Below, in pieces: positions 44,095 to 53,791 of a stretch of 64,000 nucleotides of DNA (positions are counted from its first letter, which is position 1; every line of letters starts with the position of its first letter). Source of the stretch: a bacterium 1XD42-76. GTDB lineage: Bacteria > Bacillota > Clostridia > Lachnospirales > Lachnospiraceae. The translations under genes and the position numbers were made by a program. Under the pieces are notes generated by a model. The model saw nothing but the letters and a program-made list of their open reading frames with translations, did not search any database and was not told where the DNA came from. The DNA is taken from contig QZDW01000016.1 of NCBI GenBank assembly GCA_009917545.1, positions 1-64,000 on the forward strand, given 5' to 3'.

Positions 44095-45120
44095 ATGATA
44101 ACGGTTGCTGTGGACGCAATGGGAGGCGACCATGCGCCTGATGAGATTATAAAAGGCGCCGTGGAAGCAGTCAATGAGCGCAAGGACATCAAAGTACTGC
44201 TGACAGGAAAAAAGGAACAAATAGAGGCCGAACTGAAAAAATACAGCTTTGCCGCAGATCAGATCGGGATCGTAAACGCTGCAGAGGTTATCGAGACGGG
44301 AGAGCCGCCGGTGAATGCCATCCGCAAGAAAAAAGATTCCTCAATCGTCGTGGGTATGAACCTGGTAAAGAACGGCGGGGCGGACGGCTTCGTGTCGGCC
44401 GGGAGTTCAGGCGCAATTCTGGTCGGAGGACAGGTGATCGTAGGACGGCTTAAGGGAGTGGAACGGCCGCCTCTTGCACCGCTCATCCCCACAGAAAAGG
44501 GTGTATCTCTGCTCATCGACTGTGGCGCTAATGTAGATGCCAGGCCGTCGCATCTCGTCCAGTTTGCCCGTATGGGATCCGTGTACATGGAGCGTGTGAT
44601 GGGCATTCAGAACCCCCGCGTGGCGATCGTCAATATCGGCGCTGAGGAGGAGAAGGGAAATGCCCTGGTGAAAGAGACATTCCCGCTTCTGAAGGAATGC
44701 CGGGATCTCAATTTTATCGGCAGCATTGAGGCGAGGGAGATCCCGCATGGAGGAGCGGATGTCATCGTCTGCGAGGCCTTTGTGGGAAATGTGATTTTAA
44801 AGCTTTATGAAGGCGTTGGGGCAACCATGCTTTCCGTAGTCAAAAAAGGACTCATGTCCTCTGTAAGGAGCAAGATCGGCGCTGTACTTATAAAGCCCGC
44901 GCTGAAGGCCGCCATGAAGGGCTTCGACGCCAGCCAGTACGGCGGCGCGCCGCTTCTTGGCCTGAAAGGCCTCGTGGTGAAAACACACGGGAGCGCGAAG
45001 GCCATTGAAGTGAAGCATTCGATTATTCAGTGTATTTCCTTTAAGGAGCAGGCGATTAATGATAAAATCATTGAATGTCTGGCAGTAAAGGAAAATATAA
45101 CTATAGAAAGCGACAAATAA
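44095..45120 (+). CDS. plsX: Phosphate acyltransferase
   Basis: This 341-residue peripheral membrane enzyme makes acyl phosphate from acyl-ACP for phospholipid synthesis. Characteristic stretches are MITVAVDAMGGDHAPDEIIK, DSSIVVGMNLVKNGGADGFV, SAGSSGAILVGGQ, LLIDCGANVDARPSHLVQFA and VCEAFVGNVILKLYEGVG. GAAAGGAA lies before the ATG. In related genomes it follows rpmF directly; here a promoter of its own is present and the rpmF distance is 9.8 kb. acpP follows after a gap filled with two repeat copies. Confidence 0.97.
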   Translation: MITVAVDAMGGDHAPDEIIKGAVEAVNERKDIKVLLTGKKEQIEAELKKYSFAADQIGIVNAAEVIETGEPPVNAIRKKKDSSIVVGMNLVKNGGADGFVSAGSSGAILVGGQVIVGRLKGVERPPLAPLIPTEKGVSLLIDCGANVDARPSHLVQFARMGSVYMERVMGIQNPRVAIVNIGAEEEKGNALVKETFPLLKECRDLNFIGSIEAREIPHGGADVIVCEAFVGNVILKLYEGVGATMLSVVKKGLMSSVRSKIGAVLIKPALKAAMKGFDASQYGGAPLLGLKGLVVKTHGSAKAIEVKHSIIQCISFKEQAINDKIIECLAVKENITIESDK

Positions 45121-45240
45121 ATTTGCCGTTTCCTATAGTCCCCACTGTAGGATACGCACGATTTTTATCAGGCAGATTCTGTGTTTTACAAGGAAGAACC
45201 TGCATTTACACATAATGGAAATCGGCGTAAAAAGAATCAT

Positions 45241-45347
45241 AAACCTTCATGCGCCCACAGGCGAGCGCACTGCCAAGAAAGAAAGGAATCCAGGCGCATT
45301 GGGCATCCCTGAATGTATGCCGCCTGTCGTCGGCAGACTATCAAAGT
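45241..45347 (-). repeat. ~107-bp dispersed repeat, reverse tandem copy 1
   Basis: Plus-strand text AAACCTTCATGCGCCCACAG, GCGAGCGCACTGCCAAGAAA, GGAATCCAGGCGCATTGGGC, ATCCCTGAATGTATGCCGCC. Two copies sit head to tail between plsX and acpP. Confidence 0.9.
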
Positions 45348-45456
45348 AAACCTTCATGCGCCCACAGGCGAGCGCACTGCCAAGAAAGAAAGGAATCCAG
45401 GCGCATTGGGCATCCCTGAACTTAGATCGCCTGCGGCGATGGACTTTCAAAGTAAT
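45348..45456 (-). repeat. ~107-bp dispersed repeat, reverse tandem copy 2
   Basis: Same unit as the preceding copy; the hairpin end differs (GAACTTAGATCGCCTGCGGC). It ends 25 bases before the acpP start and so lies in the acpP leader. Confidence 0.9.
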
Positions 45457-45481
45457 AGTAAAGTAAGAGAGGATGGATGTT

Positions 45482-45712
45482 ATGGAATTTGAAAAATTAC
45501 AGCAGATTATCGCAGAGGTGCTTAATATCGAGGCAGACGATATCACGATGAACACCACGTTTGTGGACGATCTGGGGGCAGATTCCCTGGATGTGTTCCA
45601 GATCATTATGGGCATCGAGGAGGAATTCGACATCGAGATTCCCACAGAGGCCGCGGAAAAGATTGTAAGCGTCGGAGATGCGGTAGAGCAGATCAAGAAC
45701 GCGCTGAATTAG
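45482..45712 (+). CDS. acpP: Acyl carrier protein
   Basis: This 76-residue protein carries growing fatty acids on a phosphopantetheine arm. The attachment serine is in [20 protein letters not shown]. The acidic helical sequence and length are typical. The ATG at 45482 is preferred over one at 45473, which would abut the AGAGAGG ribosome site. It lies between plsX and rnc as expected for this cluster. Confidence 0.96.
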   Translation: MEFEKLQQIIAEVLNIEADDITMNTTFVDDLGADSLDVFQIIMGIEEEFDIEIPTEAAEKIVSVGDAVEQIKNALN

Positions 45713-45763
45713 GAGTAATACGGAGCGGTTTGCTTGCTGAAACCGTTACGAAAAGGCGGAAAG

Positions 45764-45794
45764 AGGTGTCCCCGAGTGGAGACACCTTATTTTC
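45764..45794 (+). terminator. Hairpin between acpP and rnc
   Basis: AGGTGTC and GACACCT form a seven-pair stem with a 10-base loop followed by TATTTT. It supports a downstream start for rnc and may partly end acpP transcripts. Confidence 0.6.
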
Positions 45795-45828
45795 GATATC
45801 TGAATTTTCAGGAAAGGAACAGGATAAT

Positions 45829-46527
45829 TTGGAAGAAAAATGCAAGAATCTGGAGCAGGTGATTGGCTATGCCTTTCATGACAAGACACTGCTTTCGCAT
45901 GCGCTAACGCACAGCTCCTATGCCAATGAACGCCATTGGGACAAGACAAAATGCAATGAAAGGCTGGAATTTTTAGGGGATGCGGTCCTGGAGGTTATTT
46001 CCAGCGATTTTTTATTTCACAAATATCCGGATATGCCGGAGGGCGAGATGACAAAACTCAGGGCAAGCCTTGTGTGTGAGCCCTCGCTTGCCTACTGCGC
46101 GGAAGCGATCTCTCTGGGAAGCTATCTGCTCCTCGGCCGGGGGGAGGACATGACAGGCGGAAGAGAGCGTCCGTCAGTGGTATCGGACGCGATGGAAGCG
46201 GTCATCGGCGCGATCTATCTGGACGGTGGTCTTGCTAACGCAAAAGAGTTCATCTATCACTTCATATTAAATGATATTGAGCACAAGCAGCTCTTTTACG
46301 ATAGCAAAACTATCCTTCAGGAGATGGTGCAGGCCGGGGGGCAGGACATGCTTTCCTATGAGCTGTTAAAGGAAGAGGGGCCGGATCACAATAAGACGTT
46401 CGAAGTGCGCGTTATGCTGGGCGAAAAGGAGCTTGGGCGCGGCGCGGGCCGGACGAAAAAGGCGGCAGAGCAGCTTGCTGCCTACCGCGGGATCCACGTC
46501 CTCCAAAAAGGTGAAGCATGTATTTAA
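45829..46527 (+). CDS. rnc: Ribonuclease III
   Basis: This double-strand-specific RNase processes rRNA precursors and mRNAs. The catalytic signature NERLEFLGDAVLEVISSDFL is present, with a second acidic site in SDAMEAVIGAIYLDGG. A C-terminal double-strand RNA-binding domain shows YELLKEEGPDHNKTFEVRV and GAGRTKKAAEQLAAYRGI. I place the start at TTG 45829 (AGGAACAGGA upstream), giving about 232 residues. The frame stays open back to 45730, but that stretch contains a terminator-like hairpin. The stop overlaps the smc start by ten bases. Confidence 0.94.
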   Translation: MEEKCKNLEQVIGYAFHDKTLLSHALTHSSYANERHWDKTKCNERLEFLGDAVLEVISSDFLFHKYPDMPEGEMTKLRASLVCEPSLAYCAEAISLGSYLLLGRGEDMTGGRERPSVVSDAMEAVIGAIYLDGGLANAKEFIYHFILNDIEHKQLFYDSKTILQEMVQAGGQDMLSYELLKEEGPDHNKTFEVRVMLGEKELGRGAGRTKKAAEQLAAYRGIHVLQKGEACI

Positions 46528-49500
46528 AAAGTATTGAGGTGCAGGGATTCAAATCGTTTGCCAACAAGATCATTTTTGAGTTCCACAATGGAATCACAGG
46601 CATTGTCGGTCCCAACGGGAGCGGCAAGAGCAATGTTGCCGATGCAGTGCGCTGGGTACTCGGGGAGCAGAAGGTAAAGCAGCTCAGAAGTTCCAGTATG
46701 CAGGATGTCATTTTCTCCGGCACAGAGACGAGAAAGCCGCAGGGCTTTGCCTATGTGGCGATTACTCTGGATAATTCCGACCACAAGCTTCCGGTGGAGT
46801 TTGATGAGGTGACGGTATCGAGGCGTATCTACCGCTCCGGAGAGAGTGAATATCTGCTCAATAAAAGCCCCTGCCGTCTCAGGGATATCAATGAGCTCTT
46901 TTATGATACGGGGATTGGCAAGGAAGGCTATTCGATCATCGGTCAGGGTCAGATCGACAAGATCTTAAGCGGCAGGCCGGAGGAGCGGCGCGAGCTGTTT
47001 GACGAGGCGGCCGGAATCGTCAAATTCAAGCGCAGGAAAGCTGTGGCCCAGAAAAAGCTCGAGGATGAGAAGCAGAATCTGGTGCGCATCAGCGATATCT
47101 TAAGCGAGCTGGAAAAGCAGGTGGGGCCGCTTTCCAGGCAGGCGGAGACAGCCAGAGAATATCTGCGTCTGAGAGAAGAGCTTAAGCGTCTCGAGGCCAA
47201 CCTGTTTCTGACAGAGACTGAGGCTGCAGAAAAGGAGTTAAAGGAACTAAAGGAAAAGAGCAGTATCGCAGCCGGGGATATGGAGGAATCGCAAAAACAG
47301 GCCGGGGAGCTGAAAGCCGGTTATGAACGGCTGACAGAAGAGATTCGGCAGCTGGAGACAGAGATTACGGGCGGCCGGAATGCTGCCAACGAGGCGCTCA
47401 TGAAGGCTCAGACCCAGGAAGGCCGTATTGATGTCCTGAACGAACAGATCCGGGCGGAGGAGATGAACGCCGAGCACATCAGAAACCGGATTCTGGCCGT
47501 CGATGCAGAGCTTGCCGGGAAGGAAGAGATGAGAATCCGGTGTCAGACAGAGAGAGACGGGACATCCGGCCGCCTTCTGGCAGCAGAACGTGAGCTTAAG
47601 GCAGCTACAGAGCATGTCTCCCGGAGCAGTGCCCGCGCTGCCGGGCTGGAACAGACACTGGAAGAGGGAAAGGCTGCACTCATCGGGGCTCTCAATAAGA
47701 AATCAGAGCTTTCCGTGAAAAAACAGCGTTACGACACGATGCTGGAGCAGGTGCAGGTACGCCGCTCCGAGGTGGCGCAAAGGCTTTTGAAGCTTAAGAG
47801 CGACGAAGAAGGGTGGGACATCCAGATTCAGGGACAGGAAGCCGAACTCTCAGCGATTGCCGGGGAGATCGAGGGGCATCTGGCCCTGGAGAAACGCCAG
47901 AAGGAACAGATCCACACATCAGAAACCGAGCTCCAGAGGCTGAACCGTGCGCTCAATGACACACAGCAGGAATACCATATGGCCCATACGAAATATGAAT
48001 CGCTCCGGAATCTGGCGGAACGCTATGAGGGCTACGGCAACAGCATCCGCCGCGTGATGGAGGTGCGAAGCCGCATAAATGGCATTCACGGCGTGGTGGC
48101 AGATCTGCTCGATGTGCCGAAACAGTACGAGACGGCCATTGAGACGGCGCTTGGCGGCAGTATCCAGAACATTGTCACGGATACCGAGGAGACGGCCAAG
48201 GAGCTGATCGGATACTTAAAAAAGAACCAGTATGGACGTGCGACCTTTCTGCCGCTGACCGGGATCTCGGGCAGGCAGGAATTTTCGCGTCCGGAGGCTT
48301 TAAAGGAGCCGGGGGTGATCGGCATTGCGGATACGCTCGTTTCGGTAAAGGAAGAATACCGCGCCCTCACAGCCTATCTTCTGGGGCGTGTGCTTGTGGC
48401 GGATACCATCGACCATGCCATCGCCATTGCCAGGAAGTACCGCCATTCCCTGCGTATCGTGACTCTGGAAGGAGAGCTTTTAAGCCCCGGAGGCTCGATG
48501 AGCGGAGGCGCGTTCAAGAATTCCAGCAATCTGCTGGGAAGAAGGCGCGAGATGGAGGAGCTCGAAGCGGCCTGCAAAAAGGCGCTTATGACAGTGGATA
48601 CGATCCAGCAGAAACTGGTTGGTGAGGAAAAGGCCCTGGAGGCAGGAAAACGGGAGCTGTCAGTCACCGGGCAGAAGCTTCAGGAATGTTATCTTAAGGA
48701 AAATACGGCCAGAGTGAACGTAAGACAGCTTTTAGAGAGAAAGGGCGAGCTCTTGCAGTCCTCCTCTGATCTTAAGCTGGAACATGGCCAGCTTGAAGAA
48801 CAGCTTCGGAGCATACGGGAAAGTATCGACAGAGTATCAGATGAGATCAGGCTTCTCGAATCTGCCAATGCAGACCGGAATGCCGCGCTTGCGGAGACCG
48901 GGAGACTGCTTGAGACGGTGAAGTCCGAGCGGGAGGAGGCGGGAAACGAACTGTCGCGGATTCAGCTCCGGGTATCCGAATTAAGGCAGCAGGACTCCTT
49001 CGCAGAGCAGAACTTAGAACGTCTTTCCGAGGAATCCGAAAAGCTCCTCCAGGAGAAGGAATCGTTAGCCGGAGGTACAGAGAAGAGCAGGCAGGCCATC
49101 GGGGAACGTCTTTTACAGATCGAAGAGCTGAAAAGGGAGATTATCGTTTTGCGGCAGGAGGAGGCATCCGTGCGCAGCCAGACGGAAGCGGCGCTCGCAG
49201 CCAGGGAGGAGAAGAGCGCCGGGCAGAGAACGTTATTTGCCAGACAGGAAGAGATCTCAGGACGGATATCAAACCTTGATAAGGAGCTGTTCCGTTTACA
49301 GAACCAGAAGGAAAAACTGGAAGAAAAACGCGACTCCTTTGTGGAGTATATGTGGTCAGAATACGAACTGACCTTTTCCGGGGCAGCAGCTCTGCGCGAC
49401 GATTCCCTGACCTCGGTTCCTGACATTCGCAGGCAGGCAGGGGAGCAGAAGGGGAAGATACGTGCGCTGGGCAATGTCAACGTCAATGCCATCGAAGACT

Positions 49501-50075
49501 ACAGGGAACTGTCGGAACGCCATGCCTTCATGAAAGGGCAGCATGACGATCTGACCGCAGCGCAGGACGCTCTCTTAAAGATCATCGACGAGCTGGACAC
49601 CGGGATGCGAAAGCAGTTTGCAGAGAAATTTGACGACATCCGCCGCGAATTCGACAAAGTGTTTAAAGAACTATTCGGCGGCGGCCACGGAACGCTCGAG
49701 CTTATGGAGGACGAGGACATCCTGGAGGCCGGGATCCAGATCATCTCCCAGCCGCCGGGGAAAAAGCTTCAGAACATGATGCAGATGTCGGGCGGGGAGA
49801 AGGCGCTGACTGCGATCGCACTCCTGTTTGCTATCCAGAATCTGAAGCCGTCTCCGTTCTGTCTGCTCGATGAGATCGAAGCAGCGCTCGACGATTCCAA
49901 TGTAGACCGTTATGCAAAATATCTGCACAAGCTGACAGAGCACACTCAGTTTATCATTATCACCCACCGGCGCGGGACAATGGTGGCGGCAGACCGCCTC
50001 TATGGCATCACAATGCAGGAGAAAGGCGTTTCCACACTCGTTTCGGTCAATCTGATCGAAGAAGAATTGGGATAA
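46518..50075 (+). CDS. smc: Chromosome segregation protein SMC
   Basis: This 1185-residue condensin ATPase organises and separates chromosomes. Walker A GPNGSGKSNVADAVRWVLGE lies near the start, the hinge is around 500-650 (GVVADLLDVPKQYETAIETA), long coiled coils flank it, and the C-terminal head has the signature SGGEKALTAIALLFAIQ and Walker B PFCLLDEIEAALDDSNVDRY. Length is standard. It overlaps rnc by ten bases and is followed by ftsY, the usual order. Confidence 0.98.
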   Translation: MYLKSIEVQGFKSFANKIIFEFHNGITGIVGPNGSGKSNVADAVRWVLGEQKVKQLRSSSMQDVIFSGTETRKPQGFAYVAITLDNSDHKLPVEFDEVTVSRRIYRSGESEYLLNKSPCRLRDINELFYDTGIGKEGYSIIGQGQIDKILSGRPEERRELFDEAAGIVKFKRRKAVAQKKLEDEKQNLVRISDILSELEKQVGPLSRQAETAREYLRLREELKRLEANLFLTETEAAEKELKELKEKSSIAAGDMEESQKQAGELKAGYERLTEEIRQLETEITGGRNAANEALMKAQTQEGRIDVLNEQIRAEEMNAEHIRNRILAVDAELAGKEEMRIRCQTERDGTSGRLLAAERELKAATEHVSRSSARAAGLEQTLEEGKAALIGALNKKSELSVKKQRYDTMLEQVQVRRSEVAQRLLKLKSDEEGWDIQIQGQEAELSAIAGEIEGHLALEKRQKEQIHTSETELQRLNRALNDTQQEYHMAHTKYESLRNLAERYEGYGNSIRRVMEVRSRINGIHGVVADLLDVPKQYETAIETALGGSIQNIVTDTEETAKELIGYLKKNQYGRATFLPLTGISGRQEFSRPEALKEPGVIGIADTLVSVKEEYRALTAYLLGRVLVADTIDHAIAIARKYRHSLRIVTLEGELLSPGGSMSGGAFKNSSNLLGRRREMEELEAACKKALMTVDTIQQKLVGEEKALEAGKRELSVTGQKLQECYLKENTARVNVRQLLERKGELLQSSSDLKLEHGQLEEQLRSIRESIDRVSDEIRLLESANADRNAALAETGRLLETVKSEREEAGNELSRIQLRVSELRQQDSFAEQNLERLSEESEKLLQEKESLAGGTEKSRQAIGERLLQIEELKREIIVLRQEEASVRSQTEAALAAREEKSAGQRTLFARQEEISGRISNLDKELFRLQNQKEKLEEKRDSFVEYMWSEYELTFSGAAALRDDSLTSVPDIRRQAGEQKGKIRALGNVNVNAIEDYRELSERHAFMKGQHDDLTAAQDALLKIIDELDTGMRKQFAEKFDDIRREFDKVFKELFGGGHGTLELMEDEDILEAGIQIISQPPGKKLQNMMQMSGGEKALTAIALLFAIQNLKPSPFCLLDEIEAALDDSNVDRYAKYLHKLTEHTQFIIITHRRGTMVAADRLYGITMQEKGVSTLVSVNLIEEELG

Positions 50076-50098
50076 GCGGGGCAGGAAGGGAGATTTGT

Positions 50099-51031
50099 AT
50101 GGAAGAGAAGAAAAAAGGGTTTTTTTCCCGTCTGGCGGCGGGGCTTTCCAAGACCAGAGAAAATATCGTTTCCGGGATGGATTCCATTTTCTCCGGTTTT
50201 TCCGCAATCGACGAGGATTTTTACGAAGAGCTTGAGGAGACGCTCATTATGGGCGATATGGGAATCCAGACAACGATGGCTGTGATCGAGGATTTGAAGA
50301 AACAGGTAAAAGAACAGCACATCAAGGATCCGGCGCGCTGCCGCCAGGTACTGATCGACAGCATCCGAGAGAAAATGGATCTGGGGGAAAATGCCTACGA
50401 ATTTGAGAACCGTAAGTCCGTTGTCCTGGTGATCGGCGTAAACGGTGTGGGCAAGACAACCTCCATCGGCAAGCTGGCTGACCAGTTAAAGGCGCAGGGC
50501 AAGCGCGTGATCCTGGCGGCCGCTGATACCTTCCGGGCCGCTGCCATTGAACAGCTCTCTGAGTGGGCGAACCGCGCCGGCGTGGAACTCATTTCCCAGA
50601 AGGAAGGTTCTGATCCGGCCGCGGTCATCTACGACGCCATTTCCGCTGCCAAATCGCGCAATGCGGATGTGCTGATCTGCGATACGGCCGGACGCCTCCA
50701 CAATAAAAAGAATCTGATGGAGGAGCTTAAGAAGATCAACCGTCTGATTGATAAGGAATTCCCCGAAGCCTACCGGGAGACACTCGTTGTCCTGGACGGC
50801 ACTACGGGACAGAATGCGCTCGTACAGGCCAGACAGTTTATGGAAGCCGCGCAGATCACGGGTATTATTCTGACCAAGCTTGACGGTACTGCCAAGGGCG
50901 GGATTGCCGTAGCGATCCAGTCAGAGTTAGGGATCCCGGTAAAATACGTGGGCGTGGGCGAGAAGCTGGACGATCTGCAGAAGTTTCATTCCAGAGATTT
51001 CGTAAACGCACTGTTTCAGACAGAATCATAG
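50099..51031 (+). CDS. ftsY: Signal recognition particle receptor FtsY
   Basis: This 310-residue SRP GTPase receives ribosome-nascent chain complexes at the membrane. It has a short basic/amphipathic front ([15 protein letters not shown]), the NG-domain helical bundle, G1 [18 protein letters not shown]3 [16 protein letters not shown], and G4 [15 protein letters not shown]. The acidic A-domain of enterobacteria is absent, as in most Firmicutes. AAGGGAG precedes the ATG, 23 bases after smc. Confidence 0.97.
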   Translation: MEEKKKGFFSRLAAGLSKTRENIVSGMDSIFSGFSAIDEDFYEELEETLIMGDMGIQTTMAVIEDLKKQVKEQHIKDPARCRQVLIDSIREKMDLGENAYEFENRKSVVLVIGVNGVGKTTSIGKLADQLKAQGKRVILAAADTFRAAAIEQLSEWANRAGVELISQKEGSDPAAVIYDAISAAKSRNADVLICDTAGRLHNKKNLMEELKKINRLIDKEFPEAYRETLVVLDGTTGQNALVQARQFMEAAQITGIILTKLDGTAKGGIAVAIQSELGIPVKYVGVGEKLDDLQKFHSRDFVNALFQTES

Positions 51032-51050
51032 AGAAGGGAGACGGAGAAAG

Positions 51051-52283
51051 ATGGAGCAGCAGGAACTGACGCTGGAAAAATTTGAAGAGGCATCGGAAAT
51101 TGTTAAAAAGGTAACACAGGAGACAAAGCTGATTTACAGCGAATTTTTCTCTGCAAAGAGCGGTAATAAGGTGTTTTTTAAGCCGGAAAATATGCAGAGG
51201 ACCGGGGCTTACAAGGTTCGCGGGGCCTATTATAAGATCAGCCAGCTTACAGCAGAGGAGCGGGAACGCGGCCTGATCACGGCTTCAGCAGGGAACCATG
51301 CGCAGGGGGTTGCCTATGCTGCGAAATTAGCCGGGGTGAAAGCTACCGTGGTGATGCCGGTACAGACACCGCTCATCAAGGTCAACCGTACCAGGGCTTA
51401 CGGGGCCGATGTCGTGCTGCACGGAGAGGTGTTTGACGACGCCTGTGCATATGCTTATGAGCTGGCAAACGAACATGGCTATACGTTCGTCCATCCGTTT
51501 AATGACCTTCAGGTGGCGACAGGCCAGGGAAGCATTGCGATGGAGATCATCAAGGAACTGCCGACAGTAGACTATATTCTGGTTCCCGTAGGGGGCGGCG
51601 GTCTGTGTACAGGCGTATCCACACTGGCCAAGCTGCTGAATCCAAAGATCCGCATCATTGCCGTGGAGCCCAGGGGCGCGGCCTGTTTAAAAGCGTCTCT
51701 GGAGGCAGGTGCAGTGACAACAGTGCCGGAGATCAATACGATCGCCGATGGTACGGCTGTGCAGACACCGGGAGACAAACTGTTTCCGTATTTAAAGGAA
51801 AATGTGGACGAAATCATCACCATTGATGATTCAGAGCTCATAGGCTCATTTTTGGATATGGCGGAGAACCATAAGATGATCGTGGAAAACTCCGGGCTTT
51901 TGACTGTGGCTGCTTTAAAGCATCTTGGATTCCAGGGCAAAAAGGTGGTCTCCGTCTTAAGCGGCGGCAATATGGATGTCCTGACGATGGCTACCGTTGT
52001 GCAGGGCGGTTTAATCGAGCGCGACCGTGTCTTTACGGTTACGATCATGCTGCCGGATAAACCGGGACAGCTCGCCAGGGTATCCGCCCTCATCGCAGAG
52101 CTTCAGGGGAATGTCATTAAGCTCGACCACAATGTATTTGCGAATGTAAACCGCAACGCCGGAGTGGAACTCACGATTACGATGGAGGCCTTTGGGACAG
52201 AGCATAAAGAGAAGATCATGAAATGCCTGGAGAATGAAGGATTTACACCTGTATTGGCAAGGACGTCTAAGATGTATTATTAA
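51051..52283 (+). CDS. ilvA: Threonine ammonia-lyase with ACT domain
   Basis: This 410-residue PLP enzyme deaminates threonine to 2-oxobutanoate, feeding isoleucine synthesis. The PLP lysine is in MQRTGAYKVRGAYYKIS; SAGNHAQGVAYAAKLAGV and the phosphate-binding VPVGGGGLCTGVSTLA are also seen. The C-terminus (about 325-410: VFTVTIMLPDKPGQLARVSA) is one ACT-like regulatory domain, the short (tdcB/ilvA-like) layout. GAAGGGAGAC lies upstream. It follows ftsY by 20 bases and is probably read through from it. Confidence 0.94.
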   Translation: MEQQELTLEKFEEASEIVKKVTQETKLIYSEFFSAKSGNKVFFKPENMQRTGAYKVRGAYYKISQLTAEERERGLITASAGNHAQGVAYAAKLAGVKATVVMPVQTPLIKVNRTRAYGADVVLHGEVFDDACAYAYELANEHGYTFVHPFNDLQVATGQGSIAMEIIKELPTVDYILVPVGGGGLCTGVSTLAKLLNPKIRIIAVEPRGAACLKASLEAGAVTTVPEINTIADGTAVQTPGDKLFPYLKENVDEIITIDDSELIGSFLDMAENHKMIVENSGLLTVAALKHLGFQGKKVVSVLSGGNMDVLTMATVVQGGLIERDRVFTVTIMLPDKPGQLARVSALIAELQGNVIKLDHNVFANVNRNAGVELTITMEAFGTEHKEKIMKCLENEGFTPVLARTSKMYY

Positions 52284-52312
52284 ACAATCTGTGCGGAAGG
52301 GGGAAACGATCT

Positions 52313-53779
52313 GTGAAGATGACAGGGAATAAGAGAAAAAAAGCGTGTTTGATATGTCTGGCGGCGATGTTGGCATCTGCTTTATCCGGATGTGGCAGTA
52401 AGAGCCTGCTGGATCCAAAAAATCCGGTGTCTCTGACTATATGGCACTACTATAACGGTTCCCAGCAGGCCGCGTTTGATGCGTTAGTGGAGGATTTTAA
52501 CGATACGGTGGGCCGTGAGCGGGGGATCTATGTACAGGGATATTCCCAGGGGTCAGTCTCTGATCTGGAGTCGGCGGTGCGTGATGCGATTGACGGCAAG
52601 GTAGGTGCGGAGGCCATGCCGGATATCTTTTCTTCGTATGCGGATACAGCATATGAGATGGAGCAGGCAGGCGCCCTGGCAGATTTGTCAGGCTATCTGG
52701 ATAAGGAAGAGTTAGACAAGTATGTGGATTCCTATATTGAAGAGGGCCGCATTGCTGCGGACGGCACGCTGCGTATCTTCCCCACGGCAAAATCCACGGA
52801 GATTATGATGCTCAATAAGACGGATTGGGAGCCCTTTGCAGCGGCTGCAGGAGTTTCCCTGGAGGATCTTGAGACCATCGAAGGCGTTGTGTCTGTCGCG
52901 AAAGCCTATTATGAGTGGACAGACAGCCTTACGCCGGATGTCGAAGGGGACGGCAGGGCTTTTTATGGCCGCGACGCTATGGCAAATTACTTTATTATCG
53001 GGATGCAGCAGCTCGGTGTGGAGATTTTCCAGGTGGAAAACGGTAAAGTGACTCTGAACACGCCCAAAGAAGAACTGTACCGCTTGTGGGAGAACTATTA
53101 TGTGCCTATGGTAAAGGGATACTTCGGATCCTATGGCTCCTTCCGTTCCGACGACGTAAAAACAGGAGATATTCTGGCCTATACCGGTTCCACGACTTCC
53201 GCTATGTATTTTCCGGATCAGGTAGAGGCGGACGACGGCAGCAGCCATGCTATCGAATATCTTGTGATGGCAGCACCTGTGTTTGACGGCGGACAGCATT
53301 ATGCCGTACAGCAGGGAGCCGGCATGGTAGTCAGCAAATCGGACGAACAGCACGAATACGCTGCCGTGGAATTTTTGAAATGGTTTGCCCAGGCAGAGAA
53401 TAATATACAGTTTGGCAGTGTGTCCGGTTATCTGCCGGTGTTAAAGGAAGCCAACAGTATCGGGAAGCTGGATCAGGTGATTGCGGAATGCGGTCTGTCC
53501 GTAGCGCCCAAGACGTATGACTGCCTGAGTACGGTACTTGACGGGATGGAGGGGATGACCCTTTATACGAACAAGAGCTTCCAGAACGGTTCCGCAGCGC
53601 GCAAGGTGCTGGAATACAACCTTGCGGACAAGGCTGCAAAAGACCGGGAGGCCGTGGCAGAGGCGTTGGCCCGCGGAGAGAGCCTTGAGGAGGCGTCGGC
53701 GCCGTATGTGACAGAGGAGGCCTTTGAGAACTGGTACAATTCTTTCTGCGACGCGCTGAATACCGCGGCCGGCAGATAG
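52313..53779 (+). CDS. Extracellular solute-binding lipoprotein
   Basis: This 488-residue family-1 binding protein has a lipoprotein signal (ICLAAMLASALSGCG, lipobox LSGC). The mature part begins LLDPKNPVSLTIWHYYNGSQ, typical of sugar-binding proteins. MPDIFSSYADTAYEMEQAGA and AVEFLKWFAQAENNIQFGSV are further family features. The GTG at 52313 follows GGAAGGGGG. No transporter genes are adjacent; the next gene is a hybrid sensor kinase with an outside sensor part, so this protein may present its ligand to the kinase. That link is inference from position (12-base gap). Confidence 0.88.
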   Translation: MKMTGNKRKKACLICLAAMLASALSGCGSKSLLDPKNPVSLTIWHYYNGSQQAAFDALVEDFNDTVGRERGIYVQGYSQGSVSDLESAVRDAIDGKVGAEAMPDIFSSYADTAYEMEQAGALADLSGYLDKEELDKYVDSYIEEGRIAADGTLRIFPTAKSTEIMMLNKTDWEPFAAAAGVSLEDLETIEGVVSVAKAYYEWTDSLTPDVEGDGRAFYGRDAMANYFIIGMQQLGVEIFQVENGKVTLNTPKEELYRLWENYYVPMVKGYFGSYGSFRSDDVKTGDILAYTGSTTSAMYFPDQVEADDGSSHAIEYLVMAAPVFDGGQHYAVQQGAGMVVSKSDEQHEYAAVEFLKWFAQAENNIQFGSVSGYLPVLKEANSIGKLDQVIAECGLSVAPKTYDCLSTVLDGMEGMTLYTNKSFQNGSAARKVLEYNLADKAAKDREAVAEALARGESLEEASAPYVTEEAFENWYNSFCDALNTAAGR

Positions 53780-53791
53780 GGATATGTTGAA

